A stretch of DNA of 64,000 nucleotides from Lampris incognitus (lineage: Eukaryota; Chordata; Actinopteri; Lampriformes; Lampridae), in the NCBI RefSeq assembly GCF_029633865.1, contig NC_079230.1, positions 29,142,009 through 29,206,008 of the forward strand, read 5' to 3'. Each line of letters opens with the position of its first letter. The stretch's first letter is position 1. The translations under genes and the position numbers were made by a program. The notes beneath the pieces are model-generated. The model was given only the letters and a program-made list of their open reading frames with translations. It made no database searches and had not been told where the DNA came from. Shown here piece after piece: positions 34,251-48,488 of the stretch.

Positions 34251-36192
34251 CCGGAAAACACCAAAACATGAAGGAAGAAATCAGCGCATTGTGTGGTTAA
34301 AAGTAGCAGTAGTAATACATTAGCTATCAATAATAGCTAGTAGCAAGCTTAGCTTGGAGCAGACAGGTATTTTTGTTGATTTTGGATGGATTAAGCTGGC
34401 CATGGGGTCTGCTATACTGTGACATCTATTGACGACATTGCGCTTCTTGCGTTCTGGGTTTCGGGAAGGGAAAGAAAATGACACCCCCTCCAAACTTTTC
34501 ACATATCTAGTATCCGATCTGCAGATCCCATAGGCACACCGTTTCAGCATTTTGTTGTGTGTTTGAAAGCTTGACGGACCGTTGCTAAGGTCGGATTGGA
34601 CAAGCACCGTTCTGGGGAGGTACTTTGCGAAAGCTCAATTGAACTCGAGGCGTTCTAGAGGAGTGTAAAGTCTACCTCGACTGTACACAGTTACGGCTCC
34701 TGATCGGTCTAAAGTCTACGGTGAGTGAACGCTCTAGACTAATCGGAAGCCGAAAGAGCCGATTGTAGCGTACCAGTCATAGGTCCCAGATGAGACGAGC
34801 ATCAAAGCTTATCAAGAGGAAGAAGAGTGGTTTTCAAAGTTTACGGCGATGTTTGTTCTTCGATGATTCGTTTGAAGGAAAAGTGTTTGCTATAGCTATT
34901 AGCGATTTTCCATAGGAACAACTACACGAACTCACAGGCTGGCGCGAATTACAAGTGGAACTACCCCGTAGTCGCCCTGTCGAGAGTCGTGTTTCCATAG
35001 CGACGTAGGAACCGCCGGGATCATGAGTTGACGTCAGCATTTTGCGACAGCTTTCACCGCGACGTAATTATCCCATCCAGGTGGCGGGAAATGTCGAGGT
35101 AAATCGTCTCGTTTCTCCTGGAGGACTCGAGCCCCCGCTGAACCTCGTCGGTGGCGTAGTCAGCCAACAAAGCCTGCACCTCCTCGTCTGTCCGTTTCTC
35201 GGCTGATTTCTCCATTTCGCTTGATCGAAATTAAGTTTGCTACCACACAGCTTGGTTGCTGGCTTATACAATTGCGCTTGTTGAACACCGAAGTAGAAGG
35301 CTGGTTGCTTCCGACGTTCAACCAATCGGCGTCGAGCCCCTCCCAGCAGGTTTTCAGGGCCGCTCAGAAGTACCGACCCCAGAGCAGGGACTAGAGACGC
35401 TCCCTTAAAAGTCCCAGTAAGAGTTCCGGTCAGGGGTAGTTCCTCTAGTGGAAACACCAGCAAAGCTGCCGGCCCCCTAAAAGGTTCGGGTAGTTCCGCT
35501 GGTGGAAAATGGCCTTATGCGTTGTGTTGACAGGTTGCTTCACAAGGGGCTTCACTCCAGATACTGAAAGCAAAGGTTCACCTACTTTTGCCACTCACAG
35601 ATGTGAAATATTGGATCATTTTGCTCAATAAATGAATGAGCAAGTATCATATTTTTGTCTCATTTGTTTAATTGGGTTTTCTTCATCTACTTTTAGGACT
35701 CGTCGCCGGACCGAATCCCCGTGTTACCCCCGCCTTGATTGGTGTCGCTAAAGCCACAATTGGCCGTGTGTGCGGGTGTGAAGCCGGATGTGAGTATGTG
35801 TCGAGGTGGCTGCAGTAGCGCCTCCTCTGATCGGTCGGGGCGCCTGTTCGGGGGAGAGGGAGAACTGGAGGAATAGCGTGATCCTGCCACGCGCTACGTC
35901 GCCCTGGCGAAACGCCTCACTGTCAGGGGAACGAAGCGGCTGGCGACTCCACATGCGTCGGAGGAGGCATGTGGTAGTCTGCAGCCCTCCCCGCAATGGC
36001 AGAGGGGATGGAGCAGAAACCGGGAGGGATCGGAAGAGTGGGGTAATTGGTCCCATATAATTGGGGAGACAAAGAGGAACGAAACCCCGATGATGAATTA
36101 AGGGACGCAAGATTATTAACACGCCGAATGTCGTAAAGTTTGTGTTTTCCTGCCTTAACGGGAACCATATTGTTTTTCTTTTGACATTTAAT

Positions 36193-36356
36193 CAGGGGAG
36201 AGCGCGAACGCAGTCCCCCACTACCAGAAATTATGCAGTCGAGATTCCCACGTTTGGGGAATTCGCACAGGTCAGCACAACCGGAGTGCAATGGTCAAGC
36301 CTCGCCGTGGGTGAACCACCTTCTTGATCATGGTGTCTCCCCTGCCAGGTAAGTAT
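36193..36356 (-). ncRNA. U1: U1 snRNA gene, unit 16 (common type)
   Basis: Common RNA. The 3' box of the adjacent degenerate copy has the long A run shared with units 21 and 26. Confidence 0.97.
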
Positions 36357-36484
36357 GAACCCCAGCCATCGCACAGAGGAGCTGATTCTGACACACATCT
36401 ATCTGTATGACGGTGCCACGGCATCAAGTAAAGCGACTGCTTTGTCCTCACAGAAATCAAGGTTTTTTTCTTTTAACATGTAAA

Positions 36485-36623
36485 CGGGGGAGAGCGCGAA
36501 CGCAGTCCCCCACTACCGGAAATGATGCAGTCCAGAGTCTATAACATTTGGGGAATTGACCTTTCGCAAAGTCAGTTACCGTTGCTATGACCGTCAAGCC
36601 TTTCAGAACTATCCAGGAAGTAG
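36485..36623 (-). pseudogene. Degenerate U1 copy, unit 16
   Basis: The caagccttt form, with the altered 3' box. Confidence 0.78.
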
Positions 36624-38565
36624 CCGGAAAACACCAAAACATGAAGGAAGAAATCAGCGCATTGTGTGGTTAAAAGTAACAGTAGTAATACATTAGCTAT
36701 CAATAATAGCTAGTAGCAAGCTTAGCTTGGAGCAGACAGGTATTTTTGTTGATTTTGGATGGATTAAGCTGGCCATGGGGTCTGCTATACTGTGACATCT
36801 ATTGACGACATTGCGCTTCTTGCGTTCTGGGTTTCGGGAAGGGAAAGAAAATGACACCCCCTCCAAACTTTTCACATATCTAGTATCCGATCTGCAGATC
36901 CCATAGGCACACCGTTTCAGCATTTTGTTGTGTGTTTGAAAGCTTGACGGACCGTTGCTAAGGTCGGATTGGACAAGCACCGTTCTGGGGAGGTACTTTG
37001 CGAAAGCTCAATTGAACTCGAGGCGTTCTAGAGGAGTGTAAAGTCTACCTCGACTGTACACAGTTACGGCTCCTGATCGGTCTAAAGTCTACGGTGAGTG
37101 AACGCTCTAGACTAATCGGAAGCCGAAAGAGCCGATTGTAGCGTACCAGTCATAGGTCCCAGATGAGACGAGCATCAACGCTTATCAAGAGGAAGAAGAG
37201 TGGTTTTCAAAGTTTACGGCGATGTTTGTTCTTCGATGATTCGTTTGAAGGAAAAGTGTTAGCTATAGCTATTAGCGATTTTCCATAGGAACAACTACAC
37301 GAACTCACAGGCTGGCGCGAATTACAAGTGGAACTACCCCGTAGTCGCCCTGTCGAGAGTCGTGTTTCCATAGCGACGTAGGAACCGCCGGGATCATGAG
37401 TTGACGTCAACATTTTGCGACAGCTTTCACCGCGACGTAATTATCCCATCCAGGTGGCGGGAAATGTCGAGGTAAATCGTCTCGTTTCTCCTGGAGGACT
37501 CGAGCCCCCGCTGAACCTCGTCGGTGGCGTAGTCAGCCAACAAAGCCTGCACCTCCTCGTCTGTCCGTTTCTCGGCTGATTTCTCCATTTCGCTTGATCG
37601 AAATTAAGTTTGCTACCACACAGCTTGGTTGCTGGCTTATACAATTGCGCTTGTTGAACACCGAAGTAGAAGGCTGGTTGCTTCCGACGTTCAACCAATC
37701 GGCGTCGAGCCCCTCCCAGCAGGTTTTCAGGGCCGCTCAGAAGTACCGACCCCAGAGCAGGGACTAGAGACGCTCCCTTAAAAGTCCCAGTAAGAGTTCC
37801 GGTCAGGGGTAGTTCCTCTAGTGGAAACACCAGCAAAGCTGCCGGCCCCCTAAAAGGTTCGGGTAGTTCCGCTGGTGGAAAATGGCCTTATGAGTTGTGT
37901 TGACAGGTTGCTTCACAAGGGGCGTCACTCCAGATACTGAAAGCAAAGGTTCACCTACTTTTGCCACTCACAGATGTGAAATATTGGATCATTTTGCTCA
38001 ATAAATGAATGAGCAAGTATCATATTTTTGTCTCATTTGTTTAATTGGGTTTTCTTCATCTACTTTTAGGACTCGTCGCCGGACCGAATCCCCGTGTTAC
38101 CCCCGCCTTGATTGGTGTCGCTAAAGCCACAATTGGCCGTGTGTGCGGGTGTGAAGCCGGATGTGAGTATGTGTCGAGGTGGCTGCAGTAGCGCCTCCTC
38201 TGATCGGTCGGGGCGCCTGTTCGGGGGAGAGGGAGAACTGGAGGAATAGCGTGATCCCGCCACGCGCTACGTCGCCCTGGCGAAACGCCTCACTGTCAGG
38301 GGAACGAAGCGGCTGGCGACTCCACATGCGTCGGAGGAGGCATGTGGTAGTCTGCAGCCCTCCCCGCAATGGCAGAGGGGATGGAGCAGAAACCGGGAGG
38401 GATCGGAAGAGTGGGGTAATTGGTCCCATATAATTGGGGAAACAAAGAGGAACGAAACCCCGATGATGAATTAAGGGACGCAAGATTATTAACACGCCGA
38501 ATGTCGTAAAGTTTGTGTTTTCCTGCCTTAACGGGAACCATATTGTTTTTCTTTTGACATTTAAT

Positions 38566-38729
38566 CAGGGGAGAGCGCGAACGCAGTCCCCCACTACCAG
38601 AAATTATGCAGTCGAGATTCCCACGTTTGGGGAATTCGCACAGATCTGCACAACCGGAGTGCAATGGTCAAGCCTCGCCGTGGGTGAACCACCTTCTTGA
38701 TCATGGTGTCTCCCCTGCCAGGTAAGTAT
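38566..38729 (-). ncRNA. U1: U1 snRNA gene, unit 17 (U83A, C86U)
   Basis: Family E RNA with a full-length 3' box, unlike units 9, 22 and 25. Confidence 0.95.
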
Positions 38730-38857
38730 GAACCCCAGCCATCGCACAGAGGAGCTGATTCTGACACACATCTATCTGTATGACGGTGCCACGGCATCAA
38801 GTAAAGCGACTGCTTTGTCCTCACAGAAATCAAGGTTTGTTTCTTTTAACATGTAAA

Positions 38858-38996
38858 CGGGGGAGAGCGCGAACGCAGTCCCCCACTACCGGAAATGATG
38901 CAGTCCAGAGTCTATAACATTTGGGGAATTGACCTTTCGCAAAGTCAGTTACCGTTGCTATGACCGTCAAGCCTTTCAGAACTATCCAGGAAGTAG
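38858..38996 (-). pseudogene. Degenerate U1 copy, unit 17
   Basis: The caagccttt form. Confidence 0.78.
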
Positions 38997-40938
38997 CCGG
39001 AAAACACCAAAACATGAAGGAAGAAATCAGCGCATTGTGTGGTTAAAAGTAGCAGTAGTAATACATTAGCTATCAATAATAGCTAGTAGCAAGCTTAGCT
39101 TGGAGCAGACAGGTATTTTTGTTGATTTTGGATGGATTAAGCTGGCCATGGGGTCTGCTATACTGTGACATCTATTGACGACATTGCGCTTCTTGCGTTC
39201 TGGGTTTCGGGAAGGGAAAGAAAATGACACCCCCTCCAAACTTTTCACATATCTAGTATCCGATCTGCAGATCCCATAGGCACACCGTTTCAGTATTTTG
39301 TTGTGCGTTTGAAAGCTTGACGGACCGTTGCTAAGGTCGGATTGGACAAGCACCGTTCTGGGGAGGTACTTTGCGAAAGCTCAATTGAACTCGAGGCGTT
39401 CTAGAGGAGTGTAAAGTCTACCTCGACTGTACACAGTTACGGCTCCTGATCGGTCAAAAGTCTACGGTGAGTGAACGCTCTAGACTAATCGGAAGCCGAA
39501 AGAGCCGATTGGAGCGTACCAGTCATAGGTCGCATATGAGACGAGCATCAAAGCTTATCAAGAGGAAGAAGAGTGGTTTTCAAAGTTTACGGCGATGTTT
39601 GTTCTTCGATGATTCGTTTGAAGGAAAGGTGTTAGCTATAGCTATTAGCGATTTTCCATAGGAACAACTACACGAACTCACAGGCTGGCGCGAATTACAA
39701 GTGGAACTACCCCGTAGTCGCCCTGTCGAGAGTCGTGTTTCCATAGCGACGTAGGAACCGCCGGGATCATGAGTTGACGTCAACATTTTGCGACAGCTTT
39801 CACCGCGACGTAATTATCCCATCCAGGTGGCGGGAAATGTCGAGGTAAATCGTCTCGTTTCTCCTGGAGGACTCGAGCCCCCGCTGAACCTCGTCGGTGG
39901 CGTAGTCAGCCAACAAAGCCTGCACCTCCTCGTCTGTCCGTTTCTCGGCTGATTTCTCCATTTCGCTTGATCGAAATTAAGTTTGCTACCACACAGCTTG
40001 GTTGCTGGCTTATACAATTGCGCTTGTTGAACACCGAAGTAGAAGGCTGGTTGCTTCCGACGTTCAACCAATCGGCGTCGAGCCCCTCCCAGCAGGTTTT
40101 CAGGGCCGCTCAGAAGTACCGACCCCAGAGCAGGGACTAGAGACGCTCCCTTAAAAGTCCCAGTAAGAGTTCCGGTCAGGGGTAGTTCCTCTAGTGGAAA
40201 CACCAGCAAAGCTGCCGGCCCCCTAAAAGGTTCGGGTAGTTCCGCTGGTGGAAAATGGCCTTATGAGTTGTGTTGACAGGTTGCTTCACAAGGGGCGTCA
40301 CTCCAGATACGGAAAGCAAAGGTTCACCTACTTTTGCCACTCACAGATGTGAAATATTGGATCATTTTGCTCAATAAATGAATGAGCAAGTATCATATTT
40401 TTGTCTCATTTGTTTAATTGGGTTTTCTTCATCTACTTTTAGGACTCGTCGCCGGACCGAATCCCCGTGTTACCCCCGCCTTGATTGGTGTCGCTAAAGC
40501 CACAATTGGCCGTGTGTGCGGGTGTGAAGCCGGATGTGAGTATGTGTCGAGGTGGCTGCAGTAGCGCCTCCTCTGATCGGTCGGGGCGCCTGTTCGGGGG
40601 AGAGGGAGAACTGGAGGAATAGCGTGATCCCGCCACGCGCTACGTCGCCCTGGCGAAACGCCTCACTGTCAGGGGAACGAAGCGGCTGGCGACTCCACAT
40701 GCGTCGGAGGAGGCATGTGGTAGTCTGCAGCCCTCCCCGCAATGGCAGAGGGGATGGAGCAGAAACCGGGAGGGATCGGAAGAGTGGGGTAATTGGTCCC
40801 ATATAATTGGGGAAACAAAGAGGAACGAAACCCCGATGATGAATTAAGGGACGCAAGATTATTAACACGCCGAATGTCGTAAAGTTTGTGTTTTCCTGCC
40901 TTAACGGGAACCATATTGTTTTTCTTTTGACATTTAAT

Positions 40939-41102
40939 CAGGGGAGAGCGCGAACGCAGTCCCCCACTACCAGAAATTATGCAGTCGAGATTCCCACGTT
41001 TGGGGAATTCGCACAGATCTGCACAACCGGAGTGCAATGGTCAAGCCTCGCCGTGGGTGAACCACCTTCTTGATCATGGTGTCTCCCCTGCCAGGTAAGT
41101 AT
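40939..41102 (-). ncRNA. U1: U1 snRNA gene, unit 18 (U83A, C86U)
   Basis: Same as unit 17. The two units also share a change in the Tc1 relic (tacggaaagc), so they look like a recent direct duplication. Confidence 0.95.
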
Positions 41103-41230
41103 GAACCCCAGCCATCGCACAGAGGAGCTGATTCTGACACACATCTATCTGTATGACGGTGCCACGGCATCAAGTAAAGCGACTGCTTTGTCCTCACAGA
41201 AATCAAGGTTTGTTTCTTTTAACATGTAAA

Positions 41231-41369
41231 CGGGGGAGAGCGCGAACGCAGTCCCCCACTACCGGAAATGATGCAGTCCAGAGTCTATAACATTTGGGGA
41301 ATTGACCTTTCGCAAAGTCAGTTACCGTTGCTATGACCGTCAAGCCTTTCAGAACTATCCAGGAAGTAG
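41231..41369 (-). pseudogene. Degenerate U1 copy, unit 18
   Basis: The caagccttt form. Confidence 0.78.
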
Positions 41370-43311
41370 CCGGAAAACACCAAAACATGAAGGAAGAAAT
41401 CAGCGCATTGTGTGGTTAAAAGTAGCAGTAGTAATACATTAGCTATCAATAATAGCTAGTAGCAAGCTTAGCTTGGAGCAGACAGGTATTTTTGTTGATT
41501 TTGGATGGATTAAGCTGGCCATGGGGTCTGCTATACTGTGACATCTATTGACGACATTGCGCTTCTTGCGTTCTGGGTTTCGGGAAGGGAAAGAAAATGA
41601 CACCCCCTCCAAACTTTTCACATATCTAGTATCCGATCTGCAGATCCCATAGGCACACCGTTTCAGTATTTTGTTGTGCGTTTGAAAGCTTGACGGACCG
41701 TTGCTAAGGTCGGATTGGACAAGCACCGTTCTGGGGAGGTACTTTGCGAAAGCTCAATTGAACTCGAGGCGTTCTAGAGGAGTGTAAAGTCTACCTCGAC
41801 TGTACACAGTTACGGCTCCTGATCGGTCAAAAGTCTACGGTGAGTGAACGCTCTAGACTAATCGGAAGCCGAAAGAGCCGATTGGAGCGTACCAGTCATA
41901 GGTCGCATATGAGACGAGCATCAAAGCTTATCAAGAGGAAGAAGAGTGGTTTTCAAAGTTTACGGCGATGTTTGTTCTTCGATGATTCGTTTGAAGGAAA
42001 GGTGTTAGCTATAGCTATTAGCGATTTTCCATAGGAACAACTACACGAACTCACAGGCTGGCGCGAATTACAAGTGGAACTACCCCGTAGTCGCCCTGTC
42101 GAGAGTCGTGTTTCCATAGCGACGTAGGAACCGCCGGGATCATGAGTTGACGTCAACATTTTGCGACAGCTTTCACCGCGACGTAATTATCCCATCCAGG
42201 TGGCGGGAAATGTCGAGGTAAATCGTCTCGTTTCTCCTGGAGGACTCGAGCCCCCGCTGAACCTCGTCGGTGGCGTAGTCAGCCAACAAAGCCTGCACCT
42301 CCTCGTCTGTCCGTTTCTCGGCTGATTTCTCCATTTCGCTTGATCGAAATTAAGTTTGCTACCACACAGCTTGGTTGCTGGCTTATACAATTGCGCTTGT
42401 TGAACACCGAAGTAGAAGGCTGGTTGCTTCCGACGTTCAACCAATCGGCGTCGAGCCCCTCCCAGCAGGTTTTCAGGGCCGCTCAGAAGTACCGACCCCA
42501 GAGCAGGGACTAGAGACGCTCCCTTAAAAGTCCCAGTAAGAGTTCCGGTCAGGGGTAGTTCCTCTAGTGGAAACACCAGCAAAGCTGCCGGCCCCCTAAA
42601 AGGTTCGGGTAGTTCCGCTGGTGGAAAATGGCCTTATGAGTTGTGTTGACAGGTTGCTTCACAAGGGGCGTCACTCCAGATACGGAAAGCAAAGGTTCAC
42701 CTACTTTTGCCACTCACAGATGTGAAATATTGGATCATTTTGCTCAATAAATGAATGAGCAAGTATCATATTTTTGTCTCATTTGTTTAATTGGGTTTTC
42801 TTCATCTACTTTTAGGACTCGTCGCCGGACCGAATCCCCGTGTTACCCCCGCCTTGATTGGTGTCGCTAAAGCCACAATTGGCCGTGTGTGCGGGTGTGA
42901 AGCCGGATGTGAGTATGTGTCGAGGTGGCTGCAGTAGCGCCTCCTCTGATCGGTCGGGGCGCCTGTTCGGGGGAGAGGGAGAACTGGAGGAATAGCGTGA
43001 TCCCGCCACGCGCTACGTCGCCCTGGCGAAACGCCTCACTGTCAGGGGAACGAAGCGGCTGGCGACTCCACATGCGTCGGAGGAGGCATGTGGTAGTCTG
43101 CAGCCCTCCCCGCAATGGCAGAGGGGATGGAGCAGAAACCGGGAGGGATCGGAAGAGTGGGGTAATTGGTTCCATATAATTGGGGAGACAAAGAGGAACG
43201 AAACCCCGATGATGAATTAAGGGACGCAAGATTATTAACACGCCGAATGTCGTAAAGTTTGTGTTTTCCTGCCTTAACGGGAACCATATTGTTTTTCTTT
43301 TGACATTTAAT

Positions 43312-43475
43312 CAGGGGAGAGCGCGAACGCAGTCCCCCACTACCAGAAATTATGCAGTCGAGATTCCCACGTTTGGGGAATTCGCACAGGTCAGCACAAC
43401 CGGAGTGCAATGGTCAAGCCTCGCCGTGGGTGAACCACCTTCTTGATCATGGTGTCTCCCCTGCCAGGTAAGTAT
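43312..43475 (-). ncRNA. U1: U1 snRNA gene, unit 19 (common type)
   Basis: Common RNA, family D. A promoter-spacer change (gaggacctg for gaggagctg) is shared only with unit 23. Its distal half has family B end markers, so the unit is a mosaic. Confidence 0.97.
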
Positions 43476-43603
43476 GAACCCCAGCCATCGCACAGAGGAC
43501 CTGATTCTGACACACATCTATCTGTATGACGGTGCCACGGCATCAAGTAAAGCGACTGCTTTGTCCTCACAGAAATCAAGGTTTGTTTCTTTTAACATGT
43601 AAA

Positions 43604-43742
43604 CGGGGGAGAGCGCGAACGCAGTCCCCCACTACCGGAAATGATGCAGTCCAGAGTCTATAACATTTGGGGAATTGACCTTTCGCAAAGTCAGTTACCG
43701 TTGCTATGACCGTCAAGCCTTTCAGAACTATCCAGGAAGTAG
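43604..43742 (-). pseudogene. Degenerate U1 copy, unit 19
   Basis: The caagccttt form. Confidence 0.78.
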
Positions 43743-45684
43743 CCGGAAAACACCAAAACATGAAGGAAGAAATCAGCGCATTGTGTGGTTAAAAGTAGCA
43801 GTAGTAATACATTAGCTATCAATAATAGCTAGTAGCAAGCTTAGCTTGGAGCAGACAGGTAATTTTGTTGATTTTGGATGGATTAAGCTGGCCATGGGGT
43901 CTGCTATACTGTGACATCTATTGACGACATTGCGCTTCTTGCGTTCTGGGTTTCGGGAAGGGAAAGAAAATGACACCCCCTCCAAACTTTTCACATATCT
44001 AGTATCCGATCTGCAGATCCCATAGGCACACCGTTTCAGCATTTTGTTGTGTGTTTGAAAGCTTGACGGACCGTTGCTAAGGTCGGATTGGACAAGCACC
44101 GTTCTGGGGAGGTACTTTGCGAAAGCTCAATTGAACTCGAGGCGTTCTAGAGGAGTGTAAAGTCTACCTCGACTGTACACAGTTACGGCTCCTGATCGGT
44201 CTAAAGTCTACGGTGAGTGAACGCTCTAGACTAATCGGAAGCCGAAAGAGCCGATTGTAGCGTACCAGTCATAGGTCCCAGATGAGACGAGCATCAAAGC
44301 TTATCAAGAGGAAGAAGAGTGGTTTTCAAAGTTTACGGCGATGTTTGTTCTTCGATGATTCGTTTGAAGGAAAAGTGTTTGCTATAGCTATTAGCGATTT
44401 TCCATAGGAACAACTACACGAACTCACAGGCTGGCGCGAATTACAAGTGGAACTACCCCGTAGTCGCCCTGTCGAGAGTCGTGTTTCCATAGCGACGTAG
44501 GAACCGCCGGGATCATGAGTTGACGTCAGCATTTTGCGACAGCTTTCACCGCGACGTAATTATCCCATCCAGGTGGCGGGAAATGTCGAGGTAAATCGTC
44601 TCGTTTCTCCTGGAGGACTCGAGCCCCCGCTGAACCTCGTCGGTGGCGTAGTCAGCCAACAAAGCCTGCACCTCCTCGTCTGTCCGTTTCTCGGCTGATT
44701 TCTCCATTTCGCTTGATCGAAATTAAGTTTGCTACCACACAGCTTGGTTGCTGGCTTATACAATTGCGCTTGTTGAACACCGAAGTAGAAGGCTGGTTGC
44801 TTCCGACGTTCAACCAATCGGCGTCGAGCCCCTCCCAGCAGGTTTTCAGGGCCGCTCAGAAGTACCGACCCCAGAGCAGGGACTAGAGACGCTCCCTTAA
44901 AAGTCCCAGTAAGAGTTCCGGTCAGGGGTAGTTCCTCTAGTGGAAACACCAGCAAAGCTGCCGGCCCCCTAAAAGGTTCGGGTAGTTCCGCTGGTGGAAA
45001 ATGGCCTTATGCGTTGTGTTGACAGGTTGCTTCACAAGGGGCTTCACTCCAGATACTGAAAGCAAAGGTTCACCTACTTTTGCCACTCACAGATGTGAAA
45101 TATTGGATCATTTTGCTCAATAAATGAATGAGCAAGTATCATATTTTTGTCTCATTTGTTTAATTGGGTTTTCTTCATCTACTTTTAGGACTCGTCGCCG
45201 GACCGAATCCCCGTGTTACCCCCGCCTTGATTGGTGTCGCTAAAGCCACAATTGGCCGTGTGTGCGGGTGTGAAGCCGGATGTGAGTATGTGTCGAGGTG
45301 GCTGCAGTAGCGCCTCCTCTGATCGGTCGGGGCGCCTGTTCGGGGGAGAGGGAGAACTGGAGGAATAGCGTGATCCTGCCACGCGCTACGTCGCCCTGGC
45401 GAAACGCCTCACTGTCAGGGGAACGAAGCGGCTGGCGACTCCACATGCGTCGGAGGAGGCATGTGGTAGTCTGCAGCCCTCCCCGCAATGGCAGAGGGGA
45501 TGGAGCAGAAACCGGGAGGGATCGGAAGAGTGGGGTAATTGGTCCCATATAATTGGGGAGACAAAGAGGAACGAAATCCCGATGATGAATTAAGGGACGC
45601 AAGATTATTAACACGCCGAATGTCGTAAAGTTTGTGTTTTCCTGCCTTAACGGGAACCATATTGTTTTTCTTTTGACATTTAAT

Positions 45685-45848
45685 CAGGGGAGAGCGCGAA
45701 CGCAGTCCCCCACTACCAGAAATTATGCAGTCGAGACTCCCACGTTTGGGGAATTCGCACAGGTCAGCACAACCGGAGTGCAATGGTCAAGCCTCGCCGT
45801 GGGTGAACCACCTTCTTGATCATGATGTCTCCCCTGCCAGGTAAGTAT
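45685..45848 (-). ncRNA. U1: U1 snRNA gene, unit 20 (C24U, A112G)
   Basis: The only copy with these two changes. C24U lies in the stem-loop I stem and A112G in the stem-loop III stem; each can be read as a Watson-Crick pair becoming a G-U wobble (with G38 and U96). Confidence 0.95.
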
Positions 45849-45976
45849 GAACCCCAGCCATCGCACAGAGGAGCTGATTCTGACACACATCTATCTGTAT
45901 GACGGTGCCACGGCATCAAGTAAAGCGACTGCTTTGTCCTCACAGAAATCAAGGTTTGTTTCTTTTAACATGTAAA

Positions 45977-46115
45977 CGGGGGAGAGCGCGAACGCAGTCC
46001 CCCACTACCGGAAATGATGCAGTCCAGAGTCTATAACATTTGGGGAATTGACCTTTCGCAAAGTCAGTTACCGTTGCTATGACCGTCAAGCCTTTCAGAA
46101 CTATCCAGGAAGTAG
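45977..46115 (-). pseudogene. Degenerate U1 copy, unit 20
   Basis: The caagccttt form. Confidence 0.78.
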
Positions 46116-48057
46116 CCGGAAAACACCAAAACATGAAGGAAGAAATCAGCGCATTGTGTGGTTAAAAGTAACAGTAGTAATACATTAGCTATCAATAATA
46201 GCTAGTAGCAAGCTTAGCTTGGAGCAGACAGGTATTTTTGTTGATTTTGGATGGATTAAGCTGGCCATGGGGTCTGCTATACTGTGACATCTATTGACGA
46301 CATTGCGCTTCTTGCGTTCTGGGTTTCGGGAAGGGAAAGAAAATGACACCCCCTCCAAACTTTTCACATATCTAGTATCCGATCTGCAGATCCCATAGGC
46401 ACACCGTTTCAGCATTTTGTTGTGTGTTTGAAAGCTTGACGGACCGTTGCTAAGGTCGGATTGGACAAGCACCGTTCTGGGGAGGTACTTTGCGAAAGCT
46501 CAATTGAACTCGAGGCGTTCTAGAGGAGTGTAAAGTCTACCTCGACTGTACACAGTTACGGCTCCTGATCGGTCTAAAGTCTACGGTGAGTGAACGCTCT
46601 AGACTAATCGGAAGCCGAAAGAGCCGATTGTAGCGTACCAGTCATAGGTCCCAGATGAGACGAGCATCAAAGCTTATCAAGAGGAAGAAGAGTGGTTTTC
46701 AAAGTTTACGGCGATGTTTGTTCTTCGATGATTCGTTTGAAGGAAAAGTGTTAGCTATAGCTATTAGCGATTTTCCATAGGAACAACTACACGAACTCAC
46801 AGGCTGGCGCGAATTACAAGTGGAACTACCCCGTAGTCGCCCTGTCGAGAGTCGTGTTTCCATAGCGACGTAGGAACCGCCGGGATCATGAGTTGACGTC
46901 AACATTTTGCGACAGCTTTCACCGCGACGTAATTATCCCATCCAGGTGGCGGGAAATGTCGAGGTAAATCGTCTCGTTTCTCCTGGAGGACTCGAGCCCC
47001 CGCTGAACCTCGTCGGTGGCGTAGTCAGCCAACAAAGCCTGCACCTCCTCGTCTGTCCGTTTCTCGGCTGATTTCTCCATTTCGCTTGATCGAAATTAAG
47101 TTTGCTACCACACAGCTTGGTTGCTGGCTTATACAATTGCGCTTGTTGAACACCGAAGTAGAAGGCTGGTTGCTTCCGACGTTCAACCAATCGGCGTCGA
47201 GCCCCTCCCAGCAGGTTTTCAGGGCCGCTCAGAAGTACCGACCCCAGAGCAGGGACCAGAGACGCTCCCTTAAAAGTCCCAGTAAGAGTTCCGGTCAGGG
47301 GTAGTTCCTCTAGTGGAAACACCAGCAAAGCTGCCGGCCCCCTAAAAGGTTCGGGTAGTTCCGCTGGTGGAAAATGGCCTTATGAGTTGTGTTGACAGGT
47401 TGCTTCACAAGGGGCGTCACTCCAGATACTGAAAGCAAAGGTTCACCTACTTTTGCCACTCACAGATGTGAAATATTGGATCATTTTGCTCAATAAATGA
47501 ATGAGCAAGTATCATATTTTTGTCTCATTTGTTTAATTGGGTTTTCTTCATCTACTTTTAGGACTCGTCGCCGGACCGAATCCCCGTGTTACCCCCGCCT
47601 TGATTGGTGTCGCTAAAGCCACAATTGGCCGTGTGTGCGGGTGTGAAGCCGGATGTGAGTATGTGTCGAGGTGGCTGCAGTAGCGCCTCCTCTGATCGGT
47701 CGGGGCGCCTGTTCGGGGGAGAGGGAGAACTGGAGGAATAGCGTGATCCTGCCACGCGCTACGTCGCCCTGGCGAAACGCCTCACTGTCAGGGGAACGAA
47801 GCGGCTGGCGACTCCACATGCGTCGGAGGAGGCATGTGGTAGTCTGCAGCCCTCCCCGCAATGGCAGAGGGGATGGAGCAGAAACCGGGAGGGATCGGAA
47901 GAGTGGGGTAATTGGTCCCATATAATTGGGGAGACAAAGAGGAACGAAACCCCGATGATGAATTAAGGGACGCAAGATTATTAACACGCCGAATGTCGTA
48001 AAGTTTGTGTTTTCCTGCCTTAACGGGAACCATATTGTTTTTCTTTTGACATTTAAT

Positions 48058-48221
48058 CAGGGGAGAGCGCGAACGCAGTCCCCCACTACCAGAAATTATG
48101 CAGTCGAGATTCCCACGTTTGGGGAATTCGCACAGGTCAGCACAACCGGAGTGCAATGGTCAAGCCTCGCCGTGGGTGAACCACCTTCTTGATCATGGTG
48201 TCTCCCCTGCCAGGTAAGTAT
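48058..48221 (-). ncRNA. U1: U1 snRNA gene, unit 21 (common type)
   Basis: Common RNA; this unit matches unit 16 in its markers. Confidence 0.97.
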
Positions 48222-48349
48222 GAACCCCAGCCATCGCACAGAGGAGCTGATTCTGACACACATCTATCTGTATGACGGTGCCACGGCATCAAGTAAAGCG
48301 ACTGCTTTGTCCTCACAGAAATCAAGGTTTTTTTCTTTTAACATGTAAA

Positions 48350-48488
48350 CGGGGGAGAGCGCGAACGCAGTCCCCCACTACCGGAAATGATGCAGTCCAG
48401 AGTCTATAACATTTGGGGAATTGACCTTTCGCAAAGTCAGTTACCGTTGCTATGACCGTCAAGCCTTTCAGAACTATCCAGGAAGTAG
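48350..48488 (-). pseudogene. Degenerate U1 copy, unit 21
   Basis: The caagccttt form, with the altered 3' box seen in units 16 and 26. Confidence 0.78.
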
